This document shows positions 1 through 9,927 of a DNA stretch of 64,000 bases, piece by piece. The stretch comes from Flavobacterium beibuense F44-8. GTDB lineage: Bacteria; Bacteroidota; Bacteroidia; Flavobacteriales; Flavobacteriaceae. Numbering within the stretch: position 1 is the stretch's first letter; every line of letters begins with the position of its first letter. Below the pieces are notes generated by a model. It did not search any database and was not told where the DNA came from. It saw nothing but the letters and a program-made list of their open reading frames with translations. Made by a program: the position numbers and the translations under genes. The stretch is from NCBI RefSeq assembly GCF_000769915.1, contig NZ_JRLV01000011.1:1-64000 (forward strand), given 5' to 3'.

Positions 1-3000
1 CATAACGGTTAAAGATGCTTATTTTGGTTACTCCAAATCCGGTAAGGTCGAAGCTGTCGTTCATTGTATCGCCGTTTGGAGAGATACCACGAGGAATAAG
101 ACATGCTGTAGCATTAACTTCAACAGTTTGTGTTAAAACACATCCCTGAGCAGTAATTACTTCAACCGTGTAAGTTCCTTCTGCTATAATTTCTACAGAA
201 GCATCAAAGGCAACGAATCCTTCCGGACCTGTCCAGTTTATCTCTGAATCAGCTATGTCAAAAGAGCCATTAACATCACTAATACTTAATACATAAACAT
301 TATTATCACAGCCTTGTTGTACATCTGCAACTACAGCTGGCAGGATTGATACCTCTGTCTCACTGGTTCCAAGTTCGCAGGTATCAGGGTTCACATACTC
401 ATAAGTAACAGTATAAGTTCCTGACTGTGTAGCCTCAACATCTATTGAACCGTTTTCAGGATCAAGAGCCAGGCCAGCTTCTGAAGTAAATAATCCTCCC
501 TGAGCAAATCCTTCTGAAAGTAATGGTAAAATTTCACCATTATCTGCACAATACGGACTTTCATATTCAAATCCAATTTGTGGAGCAATAAGATCTGTAA
601 TTATAATTTGAGTAGTATAACTTCCTTCTGCAATACAGTCAGTAGTGTTCGCATTTACAGTATATTCAACATTATAAATACCTGGAGCTACATTTTCAAG
701 AGATACCTCACCTGTTTGGGCATCTACAGTAAGTTCATTAGAGCTAAAAATACCACCTGTAGTAAATCCTTCTGCTAAAACAGGAAGGATATTTTCAGAG
801 AAAACACATGCATCAGCATAATTAAATTCTGTTACTGGTGTATCAGGTGCATAAATAACAACCGTTACTGTATAAGTTCCACCTGCTGTACAGTCAAAAG
901 AAGCCAGCGTATAACTCACTTCGTAACTTCCTGCCTGAGAGTTTGTAACATCAATAGTACCATTTTCAGCATCAATTACCAGTCCGGCATCATTTGATAT
1001 AAATGAACCTCCTGTTTGGAATCCTTCAGCTAATGCAGGAAATACTTCAGCATCGCCTATAGCACAAATAGTATCTGCATACGAGAATTCAATTACAGCA
1101 GTTACATTTGGTAATACGGTAAGTTCAAAAGGATATACCATTACACATCCCGTAACAGTATTATAAGCACGCACATAAACTGTAGTAGCTATAGATGTAT
1201 AGTTTACAGCATCCTGAATAGCTGTTAAGTCGTCTCCAGTATTGGCATCTTCCTCTGTAGTATAGTAGCTAATTTCATAATCTGCGACATCAGCATTTTC
1301 AAGTACTATCTCATCATTTTGAGTTAGATCGAAAACTCCCTCATTTGTTAACGAACAAGCTTGGATATCCTGAGGTGCATTAACCTCATTATTATAATAT
1401 TCTACCGTTATAGCTGCTGAAGTAGTACATCCTGAAGCTGTGTATATAGCCGTAACGCTATAATCACCGGATTCTGTTACTGTATAACTAGCTCCTGTTG
1501 CACCATCAATAACATCACCATCTTTACTCCATTCAAAATCAAAATATTCTTCATCCAAATGAGTGTCAAGTACTGTAGTTGTATCATAACAAAGGGCATT
1601 GTTAGTGCTTACCAATAAATCGTCACCCAGGCTTAATGCTCCGGTATCAAAACTACTACCATCAAGGAAAATAGCTGAATCAAAATTACCGTCATTCTTT
1701 TCGGCAATAACCATTTTAATATGATACTGATGCCCCGGCTCTACAGTTGCATTTACTGATAACGGTACTGTATTACCATAGAAATTATTATTACTACCAT
1801 ATCTTGAATCACCTCTAAAACCATCATAAACCCTTTCAAAATATTCAGGATTTTGAGAATCACAATCTACATTATACTGCTGATCCCTTACTGTTACTAC
1901 AGATATTGGAGTAGTTGTATTAGGAACTACCGCAAGATTTGTTGTATTTCCATCCTCATCTGTAAGAAGGAATGCAAAGGCATCTGCCCATTCACACTGG
2001 AATCTACCATAATCTTCTGAAGCAAAAAGGAAGTTGAAGTTTAATTCATTACCAAATGGCATAAAATCAAATTCAATTAAAGTAGCATCATAATAGTTAA
2101 CAATGTTATCATCAACCCCAGAAGCAATCATGTAATCCAGTAAATCCTGGTCTCCTAACCAAGCCTCGGTATTATTTACCTGATCATAAAAATTATACGA
2201 TTGTGTAGTTACTTTTGGTCCTGTTGCAGTTTCTGCCTTACCTGTAGAAAGGATAATTCCTCCTTCAAAAGGGAAGTTTGATGAACCTTGAGTAAAGTAA
2301 CCTATACCATTGTGAGGCGCACCATAGTTTGTACCTGTAGAGGTATTTACATTGGTTATTTGTGCACAGTTATCACTCGCAAAAACATTGGTAACAAGTT
2401 CTTCGGCCGTATAAGTGTCCTGATCTATTAAAATAGGATTGACCGGAGTGGCTATACAAATATCAAACCTTGTATTACTTGCTGTAGCAGCGTTTGAGAA
2501 TACTCTTATTTTATAAGTCTCCCCTACTGTTAGACCTTCCAAAAGGATATCGTTATTATTAATACCAACATTAAAGTTAAATAACGGATCTGTACTTGGC
2601 TCTCCAATTATACATTCAACCTCCTGAAGATCACTACAATCACCCGAATATACTACCTTGGTAAGGTTTAGGTTATTCCCTTCCCTGTTACTGATATACA
2701 TAATTTGTGATGCTGATGTAGCAGTAAACTCAAACCATACATCATCGTTTGCAAACGATGCATCACTACATGTACTTCCCTGAGATGAAGCTGTTGCCAG
2801 GTTTAATGTGGCATGATAGGGTGAATCACAATATCCTGATTCACTTACCGGTAACACTATAGCGGTATCGCAGTTGTCATTAGATATTAGTGTAGAATAT
2901 ACCTGTTCGGCTGCCCAGGTACTATTACCGTTCTCTCCTCCACAAACCGATCTTACATAGACAGAATATAGTGTCCCCGGATTTAAATCTTCAACAGTAT

Positions 3001-5764
3001 ATGGGTGTTCATCAACTATAATACCTTCACTGTCTTCGGTTGGAGCATCCTCCCCTTCTTCAACAACATATATTTCCCACTGAGTAGCATCTGCAAGTTC
3101 AAGCCAATCTATAGTTAAAGTTGTTTGTTGCTGATCTGTAAGCTGAACCAATTGCGGTTTCGGACAAAGTTCCAAAGTACATACAGGGAAGCCTTCAAAG
3201 AAAGGGGTATCAATAGGAGTAACATCTTTCACCCAGTTGTAAACTACTTCATCAAACGGATTTGTTATAGTAACCTCCTGAGTATAAATGTTCCAGTAAG
3301 TAGTACTCCATGTTACTGTAAAAGGAACATCCGGACACAAAGCAACAGTACCGGTATTATTCAAGCCAAATGCGTTAATCGTACCTACTAATATATTGTT
3401 TTGATGTACATATATTTTTGAGAAAGTACCTGATCCTGATGTAGCCAAAATATCAAATGTGTAATTACACATATTAACCGGATTACAAACCATTGTGTTG
3501 AAAACAAAGGGTCCTACCCAGTTACTATCATCAGTATCAGAACAATGGGCTCTTACATAATATTCGTAATAAGTAGCTGCAACAAGATCTTCTGCCAGAT
3601 ATGTACTATCATCAATTAAAATTCCATCTCCTGTTGGTTCTCCTCCATCCTGTTCCTGTACTACAATTTCCCATTGAGTTTCCTGATAACCCGGTGTCCA
3701 GCTTAAAGAAGCTGTGGTATCAGTTATATCCGAAGCTGATAAATCAACAGGATCAGGGCAAGCCGGTATATCCTCTATTACAATACTATCAAGAAACAGG
3801 GTCCATGAACTTGTATCTACGTTAGGAACGTGAAAAGCAATATTTACAGCTCCGGTATAATCATCAAGATATATTATTTTTTCCTGATAAACATTGTTAG
3901 CTATTGTTTGTTGTGGCAATAATTCTGTAGTAAAAGAAGGTAAAGCAGTTCCTGATGAGGAGAGGAGTATCTCCATTTCTGTAGGATAAGTTGCCGAAAC
4001 TACTCTGGACTGATAGCGTAGCCTTTGATTCCCGTTAAGCTCTACACTAGGACTAATTAACCAGTCGTCATTATTAACCGAATTCCATTGTTTTTGCAGT
4101 GAAGCGGCCTGATTACCTTCGTACATGAAGTAGGTAGTATTAAGGTTCCATGTAAGATTATCACCATTGGCATTTACCACTGTCCAGCAGGACTCCGATG
4201 CTGAATCAGAATTAAACCCTTCAAAGAACGGAACATTAAAACTAACGCATGCGGTATTAAAGTTTACAGGTCCAAGCCAACTACTGTATACCCCGGAACC
4301 GGCACCACATTCAGACCTTACATAAATCTCATACGTTGTGTTAGGGGTTAATCCTCCCTGACTGCCGTTGGTAACCGATGAATCTTCTATATTACCTGAA
4401 GGAAAACCTGAACCACTCGGCTGAACTGCAAATTGCCATCCGGTCGCTGTACCTGCCTCTTGCCAGGAAAATGCAACAGAATCTGTAGTAATACTGTCAA
4501 GCTGTAAACCTTGAGGTTTAGGACAGTTTTCTTCCTGAATATTCATAGTATAGCCTACCGACTGACCATACGCCCTACCAATTAAAATAAAATAAGTATT
4601 ACCACCTGTAAGGCTTAAATCTGTTATATTCAGATCAGTCATTGGTGCTGCATTATATGCTCCTGCATAACATTCAACACCAATATCATCACAGGATTCA
4701 TATACGAATAATCCTGCATAACTAATATTAATATTAGTCAAATTAATTGATATTACCTGATCCTCATCCGGAGTATAGGAATATATCGTTTCATAACCGT
4801 TAAGATATACAACTGTAGTACCACAACTGGAACCGGGTGTTCCTGTAAAGTTACCATTCGCATTATTGATAGTATTTCCTGATATAGAATAAGGAAGATC
4901 TGAAGGTGTAATAGCTATAGGGTCCTCACAAGTAGAACCATATGAAACTGAATTAAAATTAAATGGACCGGCCCAATCACTTTCGTTAGCACCTGAATCA
5001 CAAACAGATTTTACAAAAAACTTATATGCAGTTCCCGGATTAAGAGTAGGTGAATATTGCGATGTACCAGTTACCGTAACTCCGTTACCTGTTGCAGTCT
5101 GACTTACTTCAACAACTTCAACTTCCCATTCAGAAACACCCGCTGCGTCCCATGTTAAAAGAGCAGAAGTGGCTGTTATATCACTAACCATAAGATTTTG
5201 AGGAACTAAACACTGCTGAAAGACACTTACATTATCAATTAGCCAGCGATCTGTACCTCCTGATCTTACAAATGCTATATATACGTCCTGTCCAATTGTC
5301 GTACTAGGTAATTCTACCGATACTTCGGCATAATCACTGTTTGGATTAATTTCATTATCAGCCCAATCTTCCAGAAGTGTATAACTAGTAAGGTCAGACG
5401 GATCGGCCGCTGTAGAAATCATTACCTTCACTGTAGTTCCTGAAGGTCCTGTTTGCAGCATTTTTGAATAAAAAAGTAATAATGGGTTTAATGGTACATT
5501 GAACTGAGGGGTAATTAACCAGTCTTCAGGTGTACCATCACTTACATTTTGCGAAACCATATAGGCTGCATAATCTCCTTCATATGGAGGTTGAATGGTA
5601 CTTCCATACGGACTTTGCTCCCACGAGAATTCAGTACCAATCTCATTGTCTGTTATTGTCCATCCTACGGGCGGCCATGTTCCCTCAAATCCTTCCTGAG
5701 GTAATTGACCAAACATGTAAAACGACAATAATGACATTAAAGACATTAAAGTAATTTTTTTCAT
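1..5764 (-). CDS. Giant secreted multi-domain adhesin-like protein, gliding-motility-type C-terminus (3' end cut by window edge)
   Basis: About 1921 codons are open from the ATG at 5764 to the window edge. An N-terminal signal peptide (MKKITLMSLMSLLSFYMFGQ) is followed by a choice-of-anchor J-like domain (EGFEG...DWLITP...WLIDNV, about residues 25-175). Then come fibronectin-III-like modules (starts near nt 5220, 4530, 3770 and 3170), two PPC-like beta domains (near 4930 and 2885), and a second anchor J-like domain (near 4250-3780). A choice-of-anchor L-like domain (about 2440-1640) precedes Ig/PKD-like segments, including three tandem repeats. The last visible residues (PRGISPNGDTMNDSFDLTG) are the start of the gliding-motility-associated C-terminal (CHU_C, T9SS type B) domain, so the protein is probably exported by type IX secretion to the surface. 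A TAnnTTTG-like element lies at 5813-5806 on the minus strand. Only about the last 50-60 residues should be missing. The ligand is unknown. Confidence 0.9.
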   Translation of the reverse strand, partial: MKKITLMSLMSLLSFYMFGQLPQEGFEGTWPPVGWTITDNEIGTEFSWEQSPYGSTIQPPYEGDYAAYMVSQNVSDGTPEDWLITPQFNVPLNPLLLFYSKMLQTGPSGTTVKVMISTAADPSDLTSYTLLEDWADNEINPNSDYAEVSVELPSTTIGQDVYIAFVRSGGTDRWLIDNVSVFQQCLVPQNLMVSDITATSALLTWDAAGVSEWEVEVVEVSQTATGNGVTVTGTSQYSPTLNPGTAYKFFVKSVCDSGANESDWAGPFNFNSVSYGSTCEDPIAITPSDLPYSISGNTINNANGNFTGTPGSSCGTTVVYLNGYETIYSYTPDEDQVISINLTNINISYAGLFVYESCDDIGVECYAGAYNAAPMTDLNITDLSLTGGNTYFILIGRAYGQSVGYTMNIQEENCPKPQGLQLDSITTDSVAFSWQEAGTATGWQFAVQPSGSGFPSGNIEDSSVTNGSQGGLTPNTTYEIYVRSECGAGSGVYSSWLGPVNFNTACVSFNVPFFEGFNSDSASESCWTVVNANGDNLTWNLNTTYFMYEGNQAASLQKQWNSVNNDDWLISPSVELNGNQRLRYQSRVVSATYPTEMEILLSSSGTALPSFTTELLPQQTIANNVYQEKIIYLDDYTGAVNIAFHVPNVDTSSWTLFLDSIVIEDIPACPDPVDLSASDITDTTASLSWTPGYQETQWEIVVQEQDGGEPTGDGILIDDSTYLAEDLVAATYYEYYVRAHCSDTDDSNWVGPFVFNTMVCNPVNMCNYTFDILATSGSGTFSKIYVHQNNILVGTINAFGLNNTGTVALCPDVPFTVTWSTTYWNIYTQEVTITNPFDEVVYNWVKDVTPIDTPFFEGFPVCTLELCPKPQLVQLTDQQQTTLTIDWLELADATQWEIYVVEEGEDAPTEDSEGIIVDEHPYTVEDLNPGTLYSVYVRSVCGGENGNSTWAAEQVYSTLISNDNCDTAIVLPVSESGYCDSPYHATLNLATASSQGSTCSDASFANDDVWFEFTATSASQIMYISNREGNNLNLTKVVYSGDCSDLQEVECIIGEPSTDPLFNFNVGINNNDILLEGLTVGETYKIRVFSNAATASNTRFDICIATPVNPILIDQDTYTAEELVTNVFASDNCAQITNVNTSTGTNYGAPHNGIGYFTQGSSNFPFEGGIILSTGKAETATGPKVTTQSYNFYDQVNNTEAWLGDQDLLDYMIASGVDDNIVNYYDATLIEFDFMPFGNELNFNFLFASEDYGRFQCEWADAFAFLLTDEDGNTTNLAVVPNTTTPISVVTVRDQQYNVDCDSQNPEYFERVYDGFRGDSRYGSNNNFYGNTVPLSVNATVEPGHQYHIKMVIAEKNDGNFDSAIFLDGSSFDTGALSLGDDLLVSTNNALCYDTTTVLDTHLDEEYFDFEWSKDGDVIDGATGASYTVTESGDYSVTAIYTASGCTTSAAITVEYYNNEVNAPQDIQACSLTNEGVFDLTQNDEIVLENADVADYEISYYTTEEDANTGDDLTAIQDAVNYTSIATTVYVRAYNTVTGCVMVYPFELTVLPNVTAVIEFSYADTICAIGDAEVFPALAEGFQTGGSFISNDAGLVIDAENGTIDVTNSQAGSYEVSYTLASFDCTAGGTYTVTVVIYAPDTPVTEFNYADACVFSENILPVLAEGFTTGGIFSSNELTVDAQTGEVSLENVAPGIYNVEYTVNANTTDCIAEGSYTTQIIITDLIAPQIGFEYESPYCADNGEILPLLSEGFAQGGLFTSEAGLALDPENGSIDVEATQSGTYTVTYEYVNPDTCELGTSETEVSILPAVVADVQQGCDNNVYVLSISDVNGSFDIADSEINWTGPEGFVAFDASVEIIAEGTYTVEVITAQGCVLTQTVEVNATACLIPRGISPNGDTMNDSFDLTGFGVTKISIFNRY
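365..1105 (-). repeat. Three tandem ~80-residue repeats within the adhesin
   Basis: Three consecutive protein repeats occupy about 1105-858, 840-600 and 595-365. Each reads roughly F-x-Y/E-x...C...ILP-LAEGF-TGG-F-S...L-D-x-x-G-x-I/V...G-x-Y-x-V-x-Y. They are diverged at the DNA level, so they look like old duplications of a beta-sandwich module rather than a recent expansion. Confidence 0.75.
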
Positions 5765-5947
5765 AGTTTAAGTTTTTAGATAGTTAAACGTCATAACGAC
5801 AATTCCAAAAATAAACTTAAACTATAAAAAAAGAGTTAACTATGCCCTAGACAAATACTGAACAATTAAATATTAAACTTTACACAAGTAATTGATAATT
5901 AATTATTTAAAAAATATATAACAAATTAATACTCATAGACAACATTT

Positions 5948-7735
5948 TTATAACTCAAAATTAAGAATAAAGTCATCAAGATTTATATCAGTATCTAATT
6001 TTAGTTTCTTTCTTATCCTGTAACGCGAAGTGTGTAAGCTTTGAAGTGAAATATTCATTAATCCAGCTACTTCATTTAAAGACATTCGTATACGTATGTA
6101 AGCACAAATTCTACAATCTGTAGCTGTAAGTTGAGGATATTTTTCCTTAAGTTTTTCATAAAAACCGGGATGGATATTCTCAAAAACCTCTTTAAATTGT
6201 TCCCAGTCTTTTTCCTGGTTTTGATTTTGAAAAAGTATCGATTTGAGTTCTGCCTCTATCTCTGCGGTAGATTTCTTCTTCTTATCAATCACTTTAGATA
6301 TTTGTGACATAATTTTGTTTTTTGCCAGTAATTGAAGACTCATAGAAGTTATTTCCCTGTTCTTAGATTCCAGTTCAAGTAACTGTCTGTCGGCTTTAAC
6401 TTTTAACAAATCATTTTCAGCTTTCTCTTTTTCTGTTTTAATACGTTCAAGCTCTATTTTTTCATGTAGGCGTTCGTTATCAATTTCAATTAGCTTAAGG
6501 CTTTTCTTCTTATTACGATATAAAAGCCACCCAAGACTAATAACCAAAACAGAAGTAAAAATAACCAGTAAAGAAAGAAAAAATAACGATGTACTACGCT
6601 CCTTCTCTATATCATATTTACTTTTTAAAAGTTCACTTTCCATTTTAGACTTTTCAAACTCGTTACTCCATTTGAGCTCCTCAATACGTTGCTTTACTTC
6701 ATATCCGTAAATACTGTCTTTTAGTTTGTAGTAACGTTTTAAGTAAGCAGCTGAGTTTTTAAAGTCTGCTTTTTTATCTAAAATTAACGCTAATTGTCCA
6801 TAGCCATCCATAATACCCTTGGGATAGTCCGATTCTTTTGCATAAGCTATATGCCTGTTAACATAATCAGATGCTTTTACTAAATCTCCCTTTGAAGTAT
6901 AAATAATTGAATAATTCAGTAAAATCCTCTCCTTTAATCTGCTGTTATCACCTTTTTCTGCTATATCCAACGCTTTATTAAGCACTACTAAAGCTTTCTC
7001 ATAGTTTTTTTGGTTTGTTTCAATATTACTGATATTGATCATACAGCTTGCCATGCTGACAGAATCTTTAATTTTTTCAAAATTCTTTAAAGCACGTTCC
7101 TGATATTCCAAAGCTTTTGAGTAATCTTCGGTTATCATATATATATTACCTACATTGGCATAATAAAGCCCTTTACCCCTTACATTTCCTATTTGATTAT
7201 ATACAGAATAGGTTTTATCAAAATAATTACGGGAATTTTGTAAGTCTCCTGTTTCAAAATAAAAAATCCCCATCGCATTATATAGAGCACTGAGATTTTC
7301 AATATCATTTTTTTGCTCAAAATAGTTTTGAGCTTTTAAATAAACAGTAGCTGCCTTTGAATATTCATTTTTTTGCACGTAATAGTTACCCAGTACTATA
7401 TACAACTGATTAACCAGTTGTTCCTCATTAAGCTTTTTAGCAATATCAAGTGCTTGTTGGGCATAAGTACCTGTTTGTTCAATATTACCTTCAATGATTT
7501 CAATACGGGTTTTGTAGTAATATGCTTTTAATAATAAAATGTTACTTGTATCTCTTTTTATTTCATCAAAAGCCTTATCAGAAATAAAATTAGCCTTCGC
7601 TCTATCAGTAGCTGCTATTGAATCAAATGATTTTATCTGATTATATAAATCCGATTCCTTATGCAGGGAAACATTCTTTTTACAGCTAAAAAATAAAGTA
7701 AACAGAAAAAAAGTTAAAAAGAAGTGTAATTTCAT
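5948..7735 (-). CDS. TPR-repeat membrane lipoprotein with C-terminal LuxR-like helix-turn-helix
   Basis: The 595-residue protein starts with a lipoprotein-like signal (lipobox LFFSC, Cys18). At least six tetratricopeptide repeats span residues ~70-330 (for example ALYNAMGIFYFETGDLQNSR and GLYYANVGNIYMITEDYSKA). A transmembrane helix follows near 378-400 (FFLSLLVIFTSVLVISLGWLL), then a charged coiled coil (~405-480). The C-terminal domain (LTATDCRICAYIRIRMSLNE...RYRIRKKL) resembles the LuxR/GerE HTH. This architecture is common in Bacteroidota: TPRs outside and a DNA-binding-like domain in the cytoplasm, thought to act as a one-component signal transducer. The target is unknown. It is a single gene, 183 bp from the adhesin, which it might regulate; that link rests on position only. 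Confidence 0.88.
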   Translation of the reverse strand: MKLHFFLTFFLFTLFFSCKKNVSLHKESDLYNQIKSFDSIAATDRAKANFISDKAFDEIKRDTSNILLLKAYYYKTRIEIIEGNIEQTGTYAQQALDIAKKLNEEQLVNQLYIVLGNYYVQKNEYSKAATVYLKAQNYFEQKNDIENLSALYNAMGIFYFETGDLQNSRNYFDKTYSVYNQIGNVRGKGLYYANVGNIYMITEDYSKALEYQERALKNFEKIKDSVSMASCMINISNIETNQKNYEKALVVLNKALDIAEKGDNSRLKERILLNYSIIYTSKGDLVKASDYVNRHIAYAKESDYPKGIMDGYGQLALILDKKADFKNSAAYLKRYYKLKDSIYGYEVKQRIEELKWSNEFEKSKMESELLKSKYDIEKERSTSLFFLSLLVIFTSVLVISLGWLLYRNKKKSLKLIEIDNERLHEKIELERIKTEKEKAENDLLKVKADRQLLELESKNREITSMSLQLLAKNKIMSQISKVIDKKKKSTAEIEAELKSILFQNQNQEKDWEQFKEVFENIHPGFYEKLKEKYPQLTATDCRICAYIRIRMSLNEVAGLMNISLQSLHTSRYRIRKKLKLDTDINLDDFILNFEL

Positions 7736-7833
7736 AAATAATTCATTCCGAAAAGCAAAGTAAACAAATTCTCATTGTTAAAGCCCAATTAATCATAAAA
7801 ACAATTACTTACTATGCTTATAGTACAATCATT

Positions 7834-8031
7834 CAAAAATTAGCAAATTTGCCCTTTCTCATTGAAATAATATCTTACATTTGTAATATAACGATCCTCT
7901 TTGTTCCTACACATCTCTGATATAAAACAAATGGTTTGTTTGTGATGTTTATTGATATTTGGATAGAAGTTGTACCTCTATTGTACCTCGAAAGCCAGAA
8001 ATTTAATAATATAAAGGTTTGCTAATTTTTG
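7834..8031. repeat. Perfect 14-bp inverted repeat, arms 184 nt apart
   Basis: CAAAAATTAGCAAA at 7834-7847 is exactly complementary to TTTGCTAATTTTTG at 8018-8031. The arms enclose the first double TTGTACC site. The spacing is too long for a terminator. It may be a recombination or replication-type site left by a lost element. The function is inferred only from position. Confidence 0.6.
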
Positions 8032-8184
8032 CATCGGAAAATAGCAGGCGCAAAACATCACAAGACAATACAAACAAAACCAGTTAAATTGTTATAAAAC
8101 AGTATTTAACTGGTTTTTCATTTTTAGCCACTTTATCTTTATTTGGTGATGTTTGGCTCAAATTTGTACCCCATTTGTACCTCG
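7969..8184. repeat. Two copies of a 22-bp double TTGTACC site
   Basis: The copies lie at 7969-7990 and 8163-8184 and match at 18 of 22 positions. Each copy contains two TTGTACC units spaced 11 bp apart, about one helical turn. Pairs of short direct repeats like this resemble the arm-type sites bound by tyrosine integrases, but no integrase gene is left in the window. A regulator-binding site is an alternative. Confidence 0.45.
8076..8118. terminator. Orphan bidirectional hairpin terminator
   Basis: AAAACCAGTTAAAT (8076-8089) pairs perfectly with ATTTAACTGGTTTT (8104-8117). It has a T-run on the plus side and an A-run before the stem, so it could work in both directions. No intact gene ends next to it, so it looks like the terminator of a lost gene. 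Confidence 0.7.
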
Positions 8185-8266
8185 CTCTAAAAGTTGTCCT
8201 CCGGAATCTTTTTTTGGCGAAATAATGGCACACAGAGACACACTTAGGCACAGGGAGGCACTATAA

Positions 8267-8359
8267 GTAAAGAATTTATACAACCTGGGAGGTAGCATTG
8301 ATGTAAATAGTGAATTAGGAGAAGGGAGTGAGTTTATAATCTCTTTGATTATCTTGTAA
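8267..8359 (+). pseudogene. C-terminal remnant of a sensor histidine kinase
   Basis: Thirty codons then TAA encode VKNLYNLGGSIDVNSELGEG followed by SEFIISLIIL. This matches the end of the HATPase_c domain of histidine kinases: the helix after the G2 box, then GG-x-I-x-V-x-S-x-x-G-x-G-S-x-F. In the same frame a TAA sits just upstream (8264-8266), and nothing earlier resembles the rest of a kinase, so this is a leftover tail and not a gene. An identical or near-identical tail elsewhere in the genome would show its source. Confidence 0.8.
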
Positions 8360-8508
8360 TCATTTCCACACTTAAATCTAAACTATTAAAATAAAGATTT
8401 ACTTTACATAAAGGACGCCATTTTTTTCAAACCCCATATAAAATAGTTTAAAACTTGATCAATCTAAGTCCGGCAACGTACTATATCCTATTTAATCTTT
8501 AATACAAA

Positions 8509-9681
8509 TTAAAGCGTTTTCAATAAATCTTCCATACTCTTCGTTTTTTCGTTATTTTCTTTACCTACTCTTATGGCTAATTCTGCTATTTCTTTTGCTT
8601 TCTGCTTGTCTCCTGATTTCGCACATAGATAGGCATAGGTATCCAAATAGGTATAGTTTACATCTTTTTGGGTCAATTCTTCCATCCAACTGATACAATT
8701 ACTTAAAACTTTTCTGTTATCACACTTTTCGTAAACTTCCCAACAAAACTGATTGATAACATAGTTACTTAACTTCCCCTTTTCTTTTAGATCATTATAA
8801 AAATTATACACTTCAACCCACTTGTTTTGCGCTTTTAAAAATTTCACTTCATAATTAGGAATAATATCATCTGTCCATTCTTTGGTCAAAGTTTGATAAG
8901 CGTATTTTTTTGCCTCATTAAATTCTTTTTGACTATTATGCAAAATAGCGTTATTAAATTTTCCGGCAGACAAAAAATAAAATAGAATTTCAGTATCTAA
9001 CTTTCCATAAAGTTCGAGATATTTCTGCTTATGCTTCAAAGCTAAATTTGATATAGAAGGAGGGGTATCTCCGGCAAAATATAACATCGTTGAGAAAAAT
9101 TCTTCAGAAAGAGGTTTTTCCACCGCTTCCCAATAATTATTGAAAGCCTGTGTATTAATCACCTTTGTGTTATCTCTATTGATGTAATCAATATAAAATT
9201 GTGGATAGCCTGACAAATCAATTTGGTTTGAATATCCTTTAATTATACTATTTTCTGAATTTAATACTGTTGTTTCATTCGTGAATTTTAAAACACTTGT
9301 ACTTAAACTGAGAAAATCGTCTCCCGAAAATCCATATTTACGATTAACTATATACCCGTTACGATTGAGTACGACGGCAGTAGGATAGCTTGATACATGA
9401 TGTTTTTTGGAGAGATGATATATTTTATCCTCTTCGGCATTATAGCGTAATAAAACAAACTCTTTCGACAATATAGCCTGAATGGAATCATTTTGAAAGA
9501 CCAGTTTATCCAACTTTTTGCAGGGAGCACACCATGTGGTATAAAAATCAATAAAGATCATTTTATTTTTCTCCTTGGCAATTGCTATGGCTTTTAAATA
9601 ATCCTGTTCAATAACATCTAAATTTTGAGCGTTAACAAAATAAAACAGTAGTAGAGATACAATTGTAAAATTTTTTCTCAT
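8509..9681 (-). CDS. Secreted thioredoxin-like protein with WCAPC motif
   Basis: The 390-residue protein has a signal peptide (MRKNFTIVSLLLFYFVNAQ). An N-terminal thioredoxin fold (~25-130) carries the redox motif W-C-A-P-C in FIDFYTTWCAPCKKLDKLVF and a cis-proline-like SSYPTAVVL. The remaining ~250 residues are helical and TPR-like near the end (TYLDTYAYLCAKSGDKQKAKE). Bacteroidota have many such periplasmic DUF255/thioredoxin-like proteins with helical tails, which probably reduce or protect disulfides. The gene stands alone between remnant-rich intergenic regions, so it may be a survivor of an inserted segment, though its codon use looks ordinary. The specific substrate is unknown. Confidence 0.82.
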   Translation of the reverse strand: MRKNFTIVSLLLFYFVNAQNLDVIEQDYLKAIAIAKEKNKMIFIDFYTTWCAPCKKLDKLVFQNDSIQAILSKEFVLLRYNAEEDKIYHLSKKHHVSSYPTAVVLNRNGYIVNRKYGFSGDDFLSLSTSVLKFTNETTVLNSENSIIKGYSNQIDLSGYPQFYIDYINRDNTKVINTQAFNNYWEAVEKPLSEEFFSTMLYFAGDTPPSISNLALKHKQKYLELYGKLDTEILFYFLSAGKFNNAILHNSQKEFNEAKKYAYQTLTKEWTDDIIPNYEVKFLKAQNKWVEVYNFYNDLKEKGKLSNYVINQFCWEVYEKCDNRKVLSNCISWMEELTQKDVNYTYLDTYAYLCAKSGDKQKAKEIAELAIRVGKENNEKTKSMEDLLKTL

Positions 9682-9927
9682 AATATAATCTTTATTTTAA
9701 AAGACTGCTTTAAATTGAATCTGTTACACTCAATTAGAATTGGTATGCTAAATTTACTACCGAAGTGTGTATCTAAAAACCTTGAGTTCATACCAAAAAG
9801 TGGACTTCTAACGAGACGATGATAGGTTTGAGAAAAAATAAAAGAATAAAATGAAATTAGATAATGCTAAGATTAAAGTACAAAATGAACTAAAGTTAAA
9901 TTGGAATGAGATATTTTAATAAAGTGT

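Larger units (their letters stand above)
7736..8508. other. Non-coding degraded region with repeats and gene remnants
   Basis: No intact gene is present. The stretch contains a 14-bp inverted repeat pair, two copies of a 22-bp double site, an orphan hairpin terminator and the C-terminal tail of a histidine kinase, each listed separately. Short low-complexity G/A/C text (GGCACACAGAGACACAC near 8227) adds to the impression of decayed inserted DNA. Confidence 0.7.

Noticed and set aside
578..5754. Short open frames on the plus strand in the first 5.8 kb
   Set aside because: They are antisense to the single giant minus-strand adhesin gene, which has a continuous frame and clear domains.
9740..9796. 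8-bp inverted repeat TTGGTATG / CATACCAA as possible IS end repeat
   Set aside because: The two arms are only 49 nt apart and on one side of the transposase remnant, so they cannot be the two ends of the element.
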